Shown: one piece after another, positions 42,557-51,162 of the stretch
Layout: each line of letters begins with the position of its first letter
How positions within the stretch are numbered: the stretch's first letter is position 1
Assembly: GCF_013364275.1 (NCBI RefSeq)
Contig: NZ_CP054932.1
Location: 6,262,001-6,326,000, forward strand
Origin: Actinomadura sp. NAK00032
Lineage (GTDB): Bacteria; Actinomycetota; Actinomycetes; Streptosporangiales; Streptosporangiaceae
Direction of reading: 5' to 3'
Length of the DNA: 64,000 nucleotides
The notes under the pieces: generated by a model
The model's database searches: none
Told to the model about the DNA's origin: nothing
The model's input: only the letters and a program-made list of their open reading frames with translations
Position numbers and translations under genes: made by a program

Positions 42557-42568
42557 GGGTTTAACCCC
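42557..42568 (+). promoter_or_regulatory. Shared 12-mer upstream of the two-component operon
   Basis: GGGTTTAACCCC, within the 13-bp stretch GGGGTTTAACCCC, lies 20 bp before the response regulator ATG. It is identical in sequence and orientation to the site before the efflux operon, consistent with autoregulation by the response regulator. Confidence 0.55.
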
Positions 42569-42588
42569 CGGGGCGGGATGCTCGGGGG

Positions 42589-43251
42589 ATGCGTGTTCTG
42601 ATCGTCGAGGACGAGCGGGTGCTCGCGGACGCCATCGCCGAGGGGCTGCGCGAGGAGGCCATGGCCGTCGACGTCGTGTACGACGGCGACGACGCGCTGG
42701 AGCTCGCGTCCTACACCGAGTACGACGTGGTCGTCCTCGACCGGGACCTGCCGACGGTGCACGGCGACGACGTGTGCCGGGAGCTGGTGGAGCGGCGGAG
42801 CCGCGGCCGGATCCTGATGCTGACGGCGGCGGGCGACGTCGGCGACCGGGTGGACGGGCTGACGCTCGGTGCCGACGACTACCTGCCGAAGCCGTTCGTG
42901 TTCAGCGAGCTGGTCGCGCGGGTGCGGGCGCTGGCGCGCAGGTCGGGGCCGCCGGTGCCGCCGGTGCTGGAGCGGCGCGGCATCCGGCTCGACCCGCACC
43001 GGCGCAGGGTGGCGCGGGACGGCCGGGAGCTGCGGCTGACCAGGAAGGAGTTCGCCGTGCTGGAGGAGCTGATGCGCGCCGAGGGCGGGGTGGTGAGCGC
43101 CGAGCGGCTGCTGGAGCGGGCGTGGGACGAGAACATCGACCCGTTCAGCAACATCGTCCGGGTCACGATGGCGACGCTGCGCCGCAAGCTCGGGCAGCCG
43201 CCGGTGATCGAGACGGTGACCGGCGCCGGGTACCGGCTGGAGGCGCGGTGA
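42589..43251 (+). CDS. OmpR-family response regulator
   Basis: The 220-residue protein has a receiver domain (MRVLIVEDERVLADAIAEGL) with phospho-acceptor Asp51 in VVVLDRDLP and the conserved Lys in YLPKPFVF. A winged-helix Trans_reg_C domain follows (residues ~128-218, LTRKEFAVLEELM and NIVRVTMATLRRKLG). The stop overlaps the kinase GTG (GTGA). It probably controls the divergent efflux operon through the shared 12-mer, which is an inference. Confidence 0.95.
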   Translation: MRVLIVEDERVLADAIAEGLREEAMAVDVVYDGDDALELASYTEYDVVVLDRDLPTVHGDDVCRELVERRSRGRILMLTAAGDVGDRVDGLTLGADDYLPKPFVFSELVARVRALARRSGPPVPPVLERRGIRLDPHRRRVARDGRELRLTRKEFAVLEELMRAEGGVVSAERLLERAWDENIDPFSNIVRVTMATLRRKLGQPPVIETVTGAGYRLEAR

Positions 43252-44459
43252 AGGCGCTGGGCGTGCAGCGGCTGAGCGTGCGGACGCGGCTGACGCTGGT
43301 GTACGGGTCGCTGTTCCTGGTGACGTCGGCGGTGCTGGTCGCGGTCACCTACCTGCTGACCGTCCGGACGATGGACGACCGGTTCTCCGGGCGCGGCGAC
43401 CTCGACGCGGACACGGTCGTGCGGCTGCGGTCCGTGGCGCTGAACGGGGACCTCAGCCAGCTGACGGCGCTGAAGGCGGACGCCGACCGGCAGCTGGCGC
43501 AGCAGAAGCGGGACGTCCTGGAGCAGCTGCTGCAGAGCTCGCTGGTCACGATGCTGGTGCTCGGCGTCCTGGCCGTGGTGATCGGGTACGTGGTGGCCGG
43601 GCGGATGCTGCGCCCGCTGCACACGGTGACGGCGACGGCGCGGCGGCTGTCGGAGAGCACCATGCACGAGCGGATCGCGCTGGACGGCCCGCAGGACGAG
43701 ATCAAGGACCTGGCCGACACCTTCGACCGGATGCTGGACCGGCTGAACCGCGCGTTCGACGCGCAGCGCCGGTTCGTCGCGAACGCCTCGCACGAGCTGC
43801 GCACGCCGCTGACGATCAACCGGACGGTGCTGGAGGTCGCGCTGGCGAGCCGGCGCAACCCGCCGGAGACCAAGGCGCTCGCGGAGGTGCTGCTCGGCAA
43901 CACCGCCCGCCACGAGCGGCTCATCGAGGGGCTGCTGCTGCTCGCCAAGTCCGAGCGGGAGCCGGCCGTCCGGACCGGGTGCCCGCTGCCGGACGTGGTC
44001 CGCAGCGCGCTCGACCAGCTCGGCGACCCCGCGGTGGACGTGGAGGCGAGGCTCGCCCCGGCGGCCGTGTCCGGTGATCCGGTCCTGCTGGAGCGGTGCG
44101 CGGTGAACCTGCTGGAGAACGCGGTGAAGTACAACGTGCCGGACGGCCGGGTGTGGGTCCGCACGGGCACCCGGGACGGCGCGGCGTTCCTGCGGGTGGT
44201 CAACACCGGGCCGCCCGTCCCGGCCTACGAGGCCGCGGCGATCTTCGAGCCGTTCCGGCGGCTGCGCGCCGACCGGACGGGGTCGCGGGACGGCGCGGGC
44301 CTCGGCCTGTCGATCGTGCGGGCGGTGGTGCGCGCGCACGGCGGCGCGGTGGAGGCCGTGCCGCGCGCGGACGGCGGGCTGTCGGTCACCGTCCGGCTGC
44401 CCGCGGCCGCGGCCATTCCACATGCCCCTCCGGAAGCTGCCGCTCTGGGCGGGCGCTGA
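43248..44459 (+). CDS. Sensor histidine kinase
   Basis: The 403-residue kinase has two transmembrane helices (~16-38 and ~98-118) flanking a short extracytoplasmic sensor region of about 60 residues. A HAMP domain (GRMLRPLHTVTATARRLSEST) is followed by the HisKA box FVANASHELRTPLT (phospho-His182). The ATPase domain has the N box (NLLENAVKYNV) and G boxes (DGAGLGLSIVRAVVRAHGG). It phosphorylates the overlapping response regulator. Its last 74 bp overlap the 3' end of the convergent acyl-CoA synthetase gene. Confidence 0.95.
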   Translation: MKALGVQRLSVRTRLTLVYGSLFLVTSAVLVAVTYLLTVRTMDDRFSGRGDLDADTVVRLRSVALNGDLSQLTALKADADRQLAQQKRDVLEQLLQSSLVTMLVLGVLAVVIGYVVAGRMLRPLHTVTATARRLSESTMHERIALDGPQDEIKDLADTFDRMLDRLNRAFDAQRRFVANASHELRTPLTINRTVLEVALASRRNPPETKALAEVLLGNTARHERLIEGLLLLAKSEREPAVRTGCPLPDVVRSALDQLGDPAVDVEARLAPAAVSGDPVLLERCAVNLLENAVKYNVPDGRVWVRTGTRDGAAFLRVVNTGPPVPAYEAAAIFEPFRRLRADRTGSRDGAGLGLSIVRAVVRAHGGAVEAVPRADGGLSVTVRLPAAAAIPHAPPEAAALGGR

Positions 44460-46170
44460 GCCAGCGGTGCACGACCTTGCCGGTGGCGTTGCGCGGCAGC
44501 TCGGGGATGAAGTGCACGTCGCGGGGCACCGCGTACCGGGCGACCTGGGCGTGCACGTAGTCGCGGACGGCGGCGGCGTCGAGCGACGCGCCCGGGCGGA
44601 GCACGATGTAGGCGGCGAGCCGCTGCCCCCACGCCTCGTCGGGGACGCCGGTCACCGCGGCCTCCTGGACCTCGGGGAGCCGCAGCAGCGCCTCCTCCAC
44701 GTCGTGGGGGACGATGTTCTCGCCGCCGGACACCACGATCCCGTCGCCGCGGCCGTCCACGAACAGCAGCCCGCGGTGGTCGATGTGGCCGAGGTCGCCG
44801 GTGGCGAGCAGGCCGTCGCGGACCTCCATCGGCTCGCCGCCGGTGTACCCCTCGAACAGCAGCTCGTTGGCGGCGAAGATCTGGCCGCGGGTGGAGCGGC
44901 CGACCCGGCGGCCGCCGGCGTCGAGGATGGCGAGCGCGGTGTTGCGCGGCGGCCGCCCGGCGGTGCGCGGGTCGAGCCGCAGGTCGCGCGGGGTGGCGAT
45001 GGACACCCAGGACACCTCGGTGGAGCCGTAGACGTTGTAGAGCCGGTCGCCGAAGGCGTCCATGAACCGGGTGGCGAGGTCGCCGGACAGCGCGGCGCCG
45101 CTCAGTGCGAAGATCCGCAGCGAGGACGTGTCGTAGCGGGCGCGGACCTGCGGGGCCAGCTCCAGGATGCGCTGGCACATGACGGGGACGGCGAACACGG
45201 TGGCGTCGCGGTGCGCGGTGACGGCGCGCAGCGTCTGCTCGGGGTCGAAGCGGCGGTGCAGGACGACCGGCGCCCGCAGCGCCCACGCCATCTGCAGCGC
45301 GGCGTAGCCCCAGGTGTGGAACAGCGGCGCCTCGACGATCATCGTCTGCCGGGCGCGCAGCGGGATCCGGGACGTCATCGAGGCGAGCGGCCACAGGCCC
45401 GGCCGGGGCGGGCGGCGGGCGCCCTTGGGGCGGCCGGTGGTGCCGGAGCTGAGCATGATGGTGCGGCTCTGGATCTGCGGCGGCCCGGCCGCCGCGGCGG
45501 CGGCGTCCACCGAGGCGATGAGCTCGCCGATGCTCGGTCCGGCGGCGGGGTAGGGCGCGGGGTCGGCGGCGGGACGCGGCGGGGGCGGCGCCGTCGCGAG
45601 CGGGACGGGCGCGGCGAGCGGCATGCCGGCGGGCGGGCGGCGGTCGGCCCACAGCACGGTGCGGCGCAGCGCGATGGGGAGGCCGGCCAGCAGCGGCGCG
45701 AACTCGGCGTCGGCGACGATGAGGGCGGGGCGCAGCTCGCCGAGCACGGCGCGGATCTGGCCGCTGCCGAACCCGGTGTTGAGCAGCACGACCTCGGCGC
45801 CGCGCCGGGAGCAGGCGACGAGCGTCAGCGCCATGCCCCGGTGGTTGCGGCACAGCACGCCGACGCGGGGGCGGGGGCCGTGCAGGGGCAGCGCGGCGGC
45901 GAGGCGGGCGGCCCGCTCGTCGAGTTCGGCGAAGGTGAGCACGCCCTCGTCGTCGATGAGCGCGGGCCGCGACGGGGACCGGGCGGCGGACGCGGCGACG
46001 AGCCCGGCGAGCGTGGTGCCCCAGTGCCGCAGCGTGCCGAGCTGGCGGGCGAGGCGGCGGGGGCCGCCGCCGAAGAGCAGGCCGGTGCGCAGCAGGAGGG
46101 CGGTGAGATCGCGGATATGGCCGATCCGCCGGCGCATCCCCGGCCGGTACGCGGGCCTCGCGTGCGTCAC
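44386..46170 (-). CDS. Acyl-CoA synthetase / AMP-dependent ligase
   Basis: The 594-residue ANL-superfamily enzyme activates a carboxylic acid as acyl-AMP, then acyl-CoA. Core motifs are MLSSGTTGRPKGARR (P-loop), YNVYGSTEVSW, LATGDLGHIDHRGLLFVDGRGDGIVVSGGENI and the C-terminal PRNATGKVVHRW with the catalytic Lys. It resembles long-chain FadD-type or FadD-like proteins. The GTG at 46170 has GGAGGAGG 6 bp upstream. It may be unrelated to the cluster on its right or may provide an acyl group for it. Confidence 0.88.
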   Translation of the reverse strand: MTHARPAYRPGMRRRIGHIRDLTALLLRTGLLFGGGPRRLARQLGTLRHWGTTLAGLVAASAARSPSRPALIDDEGVLTFAELDERAARLAAALPLHGPRPRVGVLCRNHRGMALTLVACSRRGAEVVLLNTGFGSGQIRAVLGELRPALIVADAEFAPLLAGLPIALRRTVLWADRRPPAGMPLAAPVPLATAPPPPRPAADPAPYPAAGPSIGELIASVDAAAAAAGPPQIQSRTIMLSSGTTGRPKGARRPPRPGLWPLASMTSRIPLRARQTMIVEAPLFHTWGYAALQMAWALRAPVVLHRRFDPEQTLRAVTAHRDATVFAVPVMCQRILELAPQVRARYDTSSLRIFALSGAALSGDLATRFMDAFGDRLYNVYGSTEVSWVSIATPRDLRLDPRTAGRPPRNTALAILDAGGRRVGRSTRGQIFAANELLFEGYTGGEPMEVRDGLLATGDLGHIDHRGLLFVDGRGDGIVVSGGENIVPHDVEEALLRLPEVQEAAVTGVPDEAWGQRLAAYIVLRPGASLDAAAVRDYVHAQVARYAVPRDVHFIPELPRNATGKVVHRWLSARPERQLPEGHVEWPRPRAAGR

Positions 46171-46342
46171 CGTGCCTCCTCCCACGTCACGGTACTCACC
46201 CGCCAGAGGCCGAACAAGGGCACCGCCGCGGCGCGGACGACCACCGCAATCTCGAAGTCCCCTCGCGCGCCGCGGGCGCTACGCTCGAAGCGGGTGTTCG
46301 CCTTTTCCCGGGCCCCGATCGCTCGACAGGTCAGGAGCAACC

Positions 46343-47329
46343 GTGAAACGAATTCTGGTCGCGGGCGGTGCCGGTTTCATCGGCTCGTGCTATGTGCGGG
46401 AGTTGCTGTCCGGCGCGTACGGCGGCCGGCACGACGCCGAAGTCACGGTGCTCGACAAGCTCACCTACGCGGGGAACCTCGCCAATCTCGCCCCGGTCGA
46501 GGGCGGCTTCCGTTTCGTGCGCGGGGACATCTGCGACGCGGATCTGCTGTCGCGTGTCGTGCCCGGTCACGACGTGGTGGTGAATTTCGCCGCCGAGACG
46601 CATGTCGACCGTTCGATCCAGGCCGCCGAGAGTTTCGTGCGCACGAACGTCCAGGGCGTCCACACCCTGATGGAGGCCTGTCTCGGCGCCGGAGTCGGAC
46701 GCGTGGTCCAGGTCTCGACGGACGAGGTGTACGGCAGCATCGACACCGGCTCCTGGGATGAGCGGGCCCCGCTGGCGCCCAACTCGCCGTACTCCGCGGC
46801 GAAGGCCGGCGGGGACATGCTCGCCCGCGCCTACGCCCGGACCCACGGGCTGCCGGTGTCCATCACCCGCTGCGGCAACAATTACGGGCCCCACCAGTTC
46901 CCCGAAAAGGTCATCCCGCTGTTCATCACGAACCTGCTGGACGGGCGCACCGTTCCGCTCTACGGGGACGGCGCCAACGTCCGCGACTGGATCCACGTGG
47001 CGGACCACTGCCGGGGCATCCAGACCGCGATCGAACACGGAGAGCCCGGGGAGGTCTACCACATCGCCGGAACCGCCGAGCTGGCGAACGCCGAGCTGAC
47101 CCGGCGCCTCCTCGGCGCCGTGGGCGCCGACTGGTCGCGGGTGGAACGCGTACCCGACCGCAAGGGCCACGACCGCCGCTACTCGCTCGACGACCGGAGG
47201 CTCCGCGCGCTGGGCTACGCACCCCGCGTCGCGTTCGACGACGGGCTGGCGGAGACCGTCCGCTGGTACGCCGAGAACCGGGCGTGGTGGGAGCCGCTGA
47301 AGGAGCGCCTCGCCTCGGCGGCCGCCTGA
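46343..47329 (+). CDS. rmlB: NDP-glucose 4,6-dehydratase (RmlB type)
   Basis: The 328-residue extended SDR converts dTDP-glucose to dTDP-4-keto-6-deoxyglucose, the entry point for deoxysugars. It has the NAD motif GGAGFIG (8-14), LDKLTYAGNLANL, the STDEVYG segment with the catalytic Asp-Glu pair, the YSAAK Tyr/Lys pair, TRCGNNYGPHQFPEKVIPLF, and RDWIHVADHCRGI. The GTG follows AGGAG by 5 bp. It is the first gene of the sugar pathway seen here, and no nucleotidylyltransferase accompanies it. Confidence 0.95.
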   Translation: MKRILVAGGAGFIGSCYVRELLSGAYGGRHDAEVTVLDKLTYAGNLANLAPVEGGFRFVRGDICDADLLSRVVPGHDVVVNFAAETHVDRSIQAAESFVRTNVQGVHTLMEACLGAGVGRVVQVSTDEVYGSIDTGSWDERAPLAPNSPYSAAKAGGDMLARAYARTHGLPVSITRCGNNYGPHQFPEKVIPLFITNLLDGRTVPLYGDGANVRDWIHVADHCRGIQTAIEHGEPGEVYHIAGTAELANAELTRRLLGAVGADWSRVERVPDRKGHDRRYSLDDRRLRALGYAPRVAFDDGLAETVRWYAENRAWWEPLKERLASAAA

Positions 47330-47351
47330 ACGCCGGCCCTGGACGCCGGGG

Positions 47352-48002
47352 CTAACCCATGAGGCTGCCGGCGTAGTAGCCGGTCGGCCGGCGGTCGCCG
47401 CGGAAGTCGCCGTCGACGGCGCACGGCCCGCGGCGCAGGAGTTCGGCGAGCGCGATCGCGGGACGCGCCGCGTCGAACTTCGGGTCGGCCAGCCGGTGCA
47501 GGAGCAGGCCGTCTATCAGCGCCGCGAACAGGTCGGCCAGGGCTCCGGGCGTCGCGTCGGCGCGCACGAGCCCGCCGGCCTGGTCCTCGGTGAGCCGGTC
47601 GGCCAGCAGATCGCGGAAGGTCTGGAACTGCGCGGCGGTCTGCGCGCGCAGGGCGTTGTCGCGCAGCCCCTGCGCCATCGACTCGACGAGGACGCGCTGC
47701 CCGACGGACGGCCCCTCGGCGGCCAGGCCCGCGATCGCCACGACCAGCCCGTCCAGCGCGTTCTCGGCCTGCAGGATGGCGAGCACCGGCGCTTCGAGCT
47801 CGCTCTCCAGCGTGTGCGCGATCGCCGCCCGGCGGAGATCGTCCAGCGTTCCGAAGTAGTAGGCGACCAGCGCCTCGCTGGCCTCCGCCCGTTCCGCGAC
47901 CACGTCGGAGGTGACCGCGTACCAGCCGCCCTCGGCCATCAGCTCGACGGCCGCCTCGAGAAGTCGCGCCCGGTTCCCGCCCGGCGGTTTGACCATCGCC
48001 AT
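47352..48002 (-). CDS. TetR family regulator
   Basis: The 216-residue protein has an N-terminal helix-turn-helix (TSDVVAERAEASEALVAYYFGTLDDL) and a helical ligand domain (residues ~75-200). The ATG at 48002 has GGAGG 4 bp upstream and is preferred over a GTG/ATG further out. It sits inside the natural-product region next to rmlB and may govern cluster or exporter genes. A 13-bp dyad lies ~55 bp upstream. Confidence 0.85.
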   Translation of the reverse strand: MAMVKPPGGNRARLLEAAVELMAEGGWYAVTSDVVAERAEASEALVAYYFGTLDDLRRAAIAHTLESELEAPVLAILQAENALDGLVVAIAGLAAEGPSVGQRVLVESMAQGLRDNALRAQTAAQFQTFRDLLADRLTEDQAGGLVRADATPGALADLFAALIDGLLLHRLADPKFDAARPAIALAELLRRGPCAVDGDFRGDRRPTGYYAGSLMG

Positions 48003-48057
48003 CGCGCCTCCAGATCGGCCGATTGGCACATTGCTCCGCACAAGCTAACTCACAACT

Positions 48058-48070
48058 TTGCATGGTGCAA
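48058..48070. promoter_or_regulatory. Short inverted repeat TTGCA-N3-TGCAA
   Basis: The arms TTGCA / TGCAA are followed by a second partly overlapping TGCA-ATGA-TGCA dyad (to 48076). It is AT-rich relative to its surroundings and lies between the MarR stop and the TetR start on the TetR promoter side. TTGCA-type dyads are common for MarR-family proteins. Confidence 0.4.
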
Positions 48071-48112
48071 TGATGCAGGTCGAAGCGGTCCGGGCCGCCG
48101 GGCGCCCCGGCG

Positions 48113-48640
48113 TCAGGCCCAGCCGAGCGGGATGGGGGTGGTCGCCGGCGGCTCCGCTCCGGCCGCCGTGAAGGCCCGCAGCGCGGCGACCAGGGCGTGC
48201 CGCTCCCCGGCCGGCATCCGCGCGACGATCGCGGCCAGCTCGTCGCGGCGGCGCACCGTGACGGTGTCCACGACGTCGCGCCCGGCGTCGGTGAGCTGGA
48301 TGCGCACCTCGCGCCTGCTGTGCGGGCTCGCCCGGCGGTCGACCAGCCCCGCGGCGACCAGCCGGTCGGTCATCCGCATCGCGGTCGAGGGGTTGACGTG
48401 GAGCTTCTCGGCGAGGGCCACCAGCTTCGACGGCCCCTGCGAGGACAGCACGACGAGCATCCGGAACTGCGGCAGGGTGATCGTCTCCTCGACCGCCGCG
48501 ATCGACCGCGCGGAGACGGCGACCAGCAGGCGGGACGCCGTCAGCAGCGCCATGGTCATCTCGTCGATGCCGCACTGGTCGACCCCGGTGTCCGGGGGTC
48601 TGTCGTCCGCTTCCGGCCGTTGGTCTGCTTCCGCGCTCAC
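48113..48640 (-). CDS. MarR family regulator
   Basis: The 175-residue protein has the winged helix (LPQFRMLVVLSSQGPSKLVALAEKLHVNPSTAMRMTDRLVAAGLVDRRASPHSRREVRIQLT, residues ~55-115 in outline), including the wing Asp/Arg pattern. Long flanking helices serve dimerisation. The GTG at 48640 follows GAGGAGGG; upstream in-frame sequence is Arg/Pro-rich. It may respond to a phenolic or polyketide product of the cluster, which is an inference. Confidence 0.85.
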   Translation of the reverse strand: MSAEADQRPEADDRPPDTGVDQCGIDEMTMALLTASRLLVAVSARSIAAVEETITLPQFRMLVVLSSQGPSKLVALAEKLHVNPSTAMRMTDRLVAAGLVDRRASPHSRREVRIQLTDAGRDVVDTVTVRRRDELAAIVARMPAGERHALVAALRAFTAAGAEPPATTPIPLGWA

Positions 48641-48743
48641 GACGCCCTCCTCGCCTTCCCACCACCGGAACCCTGCGGGCCGCGCGTACCCGGCCGGGCG
48701 GCGAGCGCCCGGCCGAGCGGCCTCGTGCGGCGGTGTCCGGCGC

Positions 48744-49055
48744 TCAGGACTCGTCGAGCAGTTCCACCTCCTCGCCCGTGACATCGCCGACCACCGCGAA
48801 CGCCTCCCGGGTCTCCGGAAGCTCCTGCGCCAGCCCCTGGGCCGCGCGCAGGAGCTCCGGCGACTCCCAGCGCCAGATGCTGATCCAGCCCTCGTCGCCG
48901 GTCCGGCCGAGCCAGGTCTCGTCGAGTCCTGAGGCGACGGCGCGGAGCGCGGACACGAGCGCGGCGTGCCGCGCCCTGATCTCTTCGGAATCGTCCGTGG
49001 CGCTGCGGAATCGGGTGACGGTCATGACGGGCTTTCCCGTAGCGGCAGAAGTCAT
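48744..49055 (-). CDS. Antibiotic biosynthesis monooxygenase (ABM)-like protein
   Basis: The 103-residue ferredoxin-like-fold protein has MTVTRFRSATDDSEEIRARHAALVSAL, TWLGRTGDEGWISIWRWES and a C-terminal strand VVGDVTGEEVELLDES. ABM-domain proteins act as cofactor-free oxygenases on aromatic polyketides, or in stress and heme contexts. No decisive catalytic residue can be named. An internal ATG at 49025 is an alternative start. It lies between a MarR gene and a broken SDR gene. Confidence 0.6.
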   Translation of the reverse strand: MTSAATGKPVMTVTRFRSATDDSEEIRARHAALVSALRAVASGLDETWLGRTGDEGWISIWRWESPELLRAAQGLAQELPETREAFAVVGDVTGEEVELLDES

Positions 49056-49154
49056 TGGGCCAGGGTCCCGCCCCGCTCCTACAGATCGCGCACATGCGGC
49101 GTACGGCCATGCGGGGGGTCTGTGCGCGGTTCATGACGCGGCGTTCACCCGTCC

Positions 49155-49290
49155 TCACTCGAGCAGCAGGTCGGTCAGCGGGAACGGGCCGGGGCGGCTG
49201 GTCGCGATCATGAGGTCCTGCCCGTCCGGGCCGGCTCTCCCCGCCGATCCCCGAGGTCGCGCCGGTGACCACCGCGATCTTCTCGCACAC
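49155..49290 (-). pseudogene. Remnant of a short-chain dehydrogenase
   Basis: From a GTG at 49290 the frame reads MCEKIAVVTGATSGIG, the canonical SDR nucleotide motif. It then breaks and resumes in another frame as DGQDLMIATSRPGPFPLTDLLLE before a stop. That second piece matches the segment of retinol dehydrogenase-like SDRs that normally reads close to DLMIATNHLGPFLLTDLLL. About 60-70 codons are therefore missing between the two pieces, and the whole C-terminal half is gone. The ABM gene lies ~100 bp downstream. The rest of the 49056-49432 interval shows only promoter space for the SnoaL-like gene. Confidence 0.7.
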
Positions 49291-49432
49291 GGCTTTATCG
49301 TCGCAAAACTTCGGTGCCGGAAGAAGAGTCCGCGTCGAATTGGATCGAGCAATCTGGGAGGTGAGGGCGGCCGACCGGGAGTGGATAGTGGAAAGGCCCG
49401 CGCCGATTCACTCACCAGCCAGGAGGGGGCCT

Positions 49433-49843
49433 ATGGCCGAGCAGCTGAGGGCCGTGGTCGAGCAACTCTACAAGGGGCTCAACTCCGCCGACGTCGAATT
49501 GCTCCCCAAGCTCTTCGACCCGGCCGCCGAGATCCTGACCCCGACGTCGCTTCCCTGGTCGACCGGTCACTACACGGGACCGGACGGCCCCGCCCGGTAT
49601 TTCCAGGGCGCGGTGGAAATGCTGGAGGCGACGCGGTTCGAGGTCGAGGCCATCCGCGTCGACGGCGACTGGGCGGCCGCCTTCGGCGACTGGACCGGCC
49701 GGTTCCGCGAATCCGGCGGCGAATTCAACGTGCGTTTCGTTCATTTCTGGACCTTCCGGGACGGGAAAGTCGTGCACTGCGAAGGCATCTCGGACACCGT
49801 CGGCATCGTCGAGGCGTTCGAGGCGACCGGCACCCGAGCCTGA
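49433..49843 (+). CDS. SnoaL-like / NTF2-fold protein
   Basis: The 136-residue protein has the SnoaL-like cone fold pattern: LRAVVEQLYKGLNSADVELLPKLFDPAAEIL at the start, a FEVEAIRVDGDWAAAFGDWTGRF strand pair, and FNVRFVHFWTFRDGKVVHCEGISDT at the end. In polyketide clusters such proteins act as cyclases or hydroxylase partners, but many are uncharacterised. AGGAGG lies 7 bp before the ATG. It starts the co-directional run that leads into the nitrososynthase cassette, 29 bp away. Confidence 0.75.
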   Translation: MAEQLRAVVEQLYKGLNSADVELLPKLFDPAAEILTPTSLPWSTGHYTGPDGPARYFQGAVEMLEATRFEVEAIRVDGDWAAAFGDWTGRFRESGGEFNVRFVHFWTFRDGKVVHCEGISDTVGIVEAFEATGTRA

Positions 49844-49872
49844 CCGCCGCCGGGAAGGGTGTGAGGATCGCC

Positions 49873-51162
49873 ATGGCCACACGAGCCCCGCTCCAGTACG
49901 CGGCGGCACTCGAGGAGCCCGTCACGGCGCCGGGCCGCGCGCTGCTCGACCGGCTCGCCGAGCACCTGCCGCGGATCCGCGCGGCGGCCGCCGGCAACGA
50001 CCGCGAGGGCGCCTTTCCCGTCGACACCTTCGACGCGTTCCGCAAGACCGGGCTGATGGGCGCGACCGTGCCCGCCCGGCTGGGCGGCCTCGGCGTCGAC
50101 CGGCTGTACGACGCCGCGGTCGCGCTCCTGGAGGTGGCCAAGGCGGACGCGTCGACCGCGCTGGCCCTGCACATGCAGTTCAGCCGGGGGCTCACCCTCG
50201 GCTTCGAATGGCGGCACGGGGACCGGCGGGCCGCGGCGCTGGCCGAACGGCTGCTGCGGCTCATGGCGGCCGGCGAGGCGGTCGTGTGCAGCGGCATCAG
50301 GGACCACCACTCGGTGGTGACGACGCTGTCGCCCGACGGCTCGGGCGGCTGGCTGCTCTCCGGCCGCAAGACCCTGGTCAGCATGGGCCCGATCGGCACG
50401 CACTTCGTCATCAACGCGCAGACCGACGTGCCCGGCGAACCTCCCCGGCTGGTCTCCCCCGTCGTCACCCGCGGCACCCGCGGGCTGGCGGTGCTCGACA
50501 ACTGGGACGGCCTCGGGATGCGGGCCTCCGGCACCGTCGACGTCGTCTTCGACGACTGCCCCGTGCCCGCGGGGGACGTGCTCGTCCGCGATCCGGTGGG
50601 CGCACGGAACGACGCCGTGCTCGCCGGGCAGACGGTCAGCTCGGTCGCCATGCTGGGCATCTACGCCGGGGTCGCCCAGGCCGCCCGCGACAGCACCGTC
50701 GCGGCCGTCGGACGCCGCTCCGCGGCGCCCGGCGGCGCGACCCGCACGCTCCTCGCGGAGATCGACGCGCGGCTCTACGCGCTGCGCGCGGCCGCGGGCG
50801 CGGCGCTGGCGACGGCCGACGGCGCCGGCGCCGACCTCGACGGCGACCGCTCCGAGCGCGGCCGCAGGATGATGCGGTCCTTCCAGTGCGCCAAGATGCT
50901 GGTCAACCAGCTCGCGCCGATGGTCGTCAGCGACTGCCTGACCCTGGTCGGCGGCGCCGCGTACACCGCGTCCCACGAGCTCGGCCGGCTCTACCGCGAC
51001 GTGCGGGCGGGCGGGTTCATGCAGCCCTACACCTACGTCGACGGGGTCGACTTCCTGAGCGCCCAGGCGCTGGGCATCGACCGGGACAACAACTACATGA
51101 GCACCTGGGCGGCGCGGCCCGGGCGGAACGGCGGAGCCGGAGACGCGGAGGTGGCGCCGTGA
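49873..51162 (+). CDS. Flavin-dependent amino-deoxysugar N-oxidase (nitrososynthase, KijD3/DnmZ/ORF36-like)
   Basis: The 429-residue protein has the acyl-CoA dehydrogenase fold: N-terminal helices (FDAFRKTGLMGATVPARLGG), a middle beta domain (VVCSGIRDHHSVVTTLSPDG, GRKTLVSMGPIGTHFVINA) and C-terminal helices. It lacks the acyl-CoA dehydrogenase base context. Segments such as LALHMQFSRGLTLG and RDVRAGGFMQPYTYVDGVDFLSAQALG are as I recall them from sugar nitrososynthases of kijanimicin, everninomicin and anthracycline clusters. These oxidise a dTDP-3-amino-sugar to hydroxylamine and nitroso. It overlaps the aminotransferase (GTGA) and lies two genes from the C-methyltransferase, exactly the expected pathway partners. 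Confidence 0.82.
   Translation: MATRAPLQYAAALEEPVTAPGRALLDRLAEHLPRIRAAAAGNDREGAFPVDTFDAFRKTGLMGATVPARLGGLGVDRLYDAAVALLEVAKADASTALALHMQFSRGLTLGFEWRHGDRRAAALAERLLRLMAAGEAVVCSGIRDHHSVVTTLSPDGSGGWLLSGRKTLVSMGPIGTHFVINAQTDVPGEPPRLVSPVVTRGTRGLAVLDNWDGLGMRASGTVDVVFDDCPVPAGDVLVRDPVGARNDAVLAGQTVSSVAMLGIYAGVAQAARDSTVAAVGRRSAAPGGATRTLLAEIDARLYALRAAAGAALATADGAGADLDGDRSERGRRMMRSFQCAKMLVNQLAPMVVSDCLTLVGGAAYTASHELGRLYRDVRAGGFMQPYTYVDGVDFLSAQALGIDRDNNYMSTWAARPGRNGGAGDAEVAP

Noticed and set aside
49873..51162. Calling the protein an ordinary fatty acyl-CoA dehydrogenase
   Set aside because: The fold matches, but its partners are an amino-sugar transaminase and a sugar C-methyltransferase, and its segments resemble sugar nitrososynthases.
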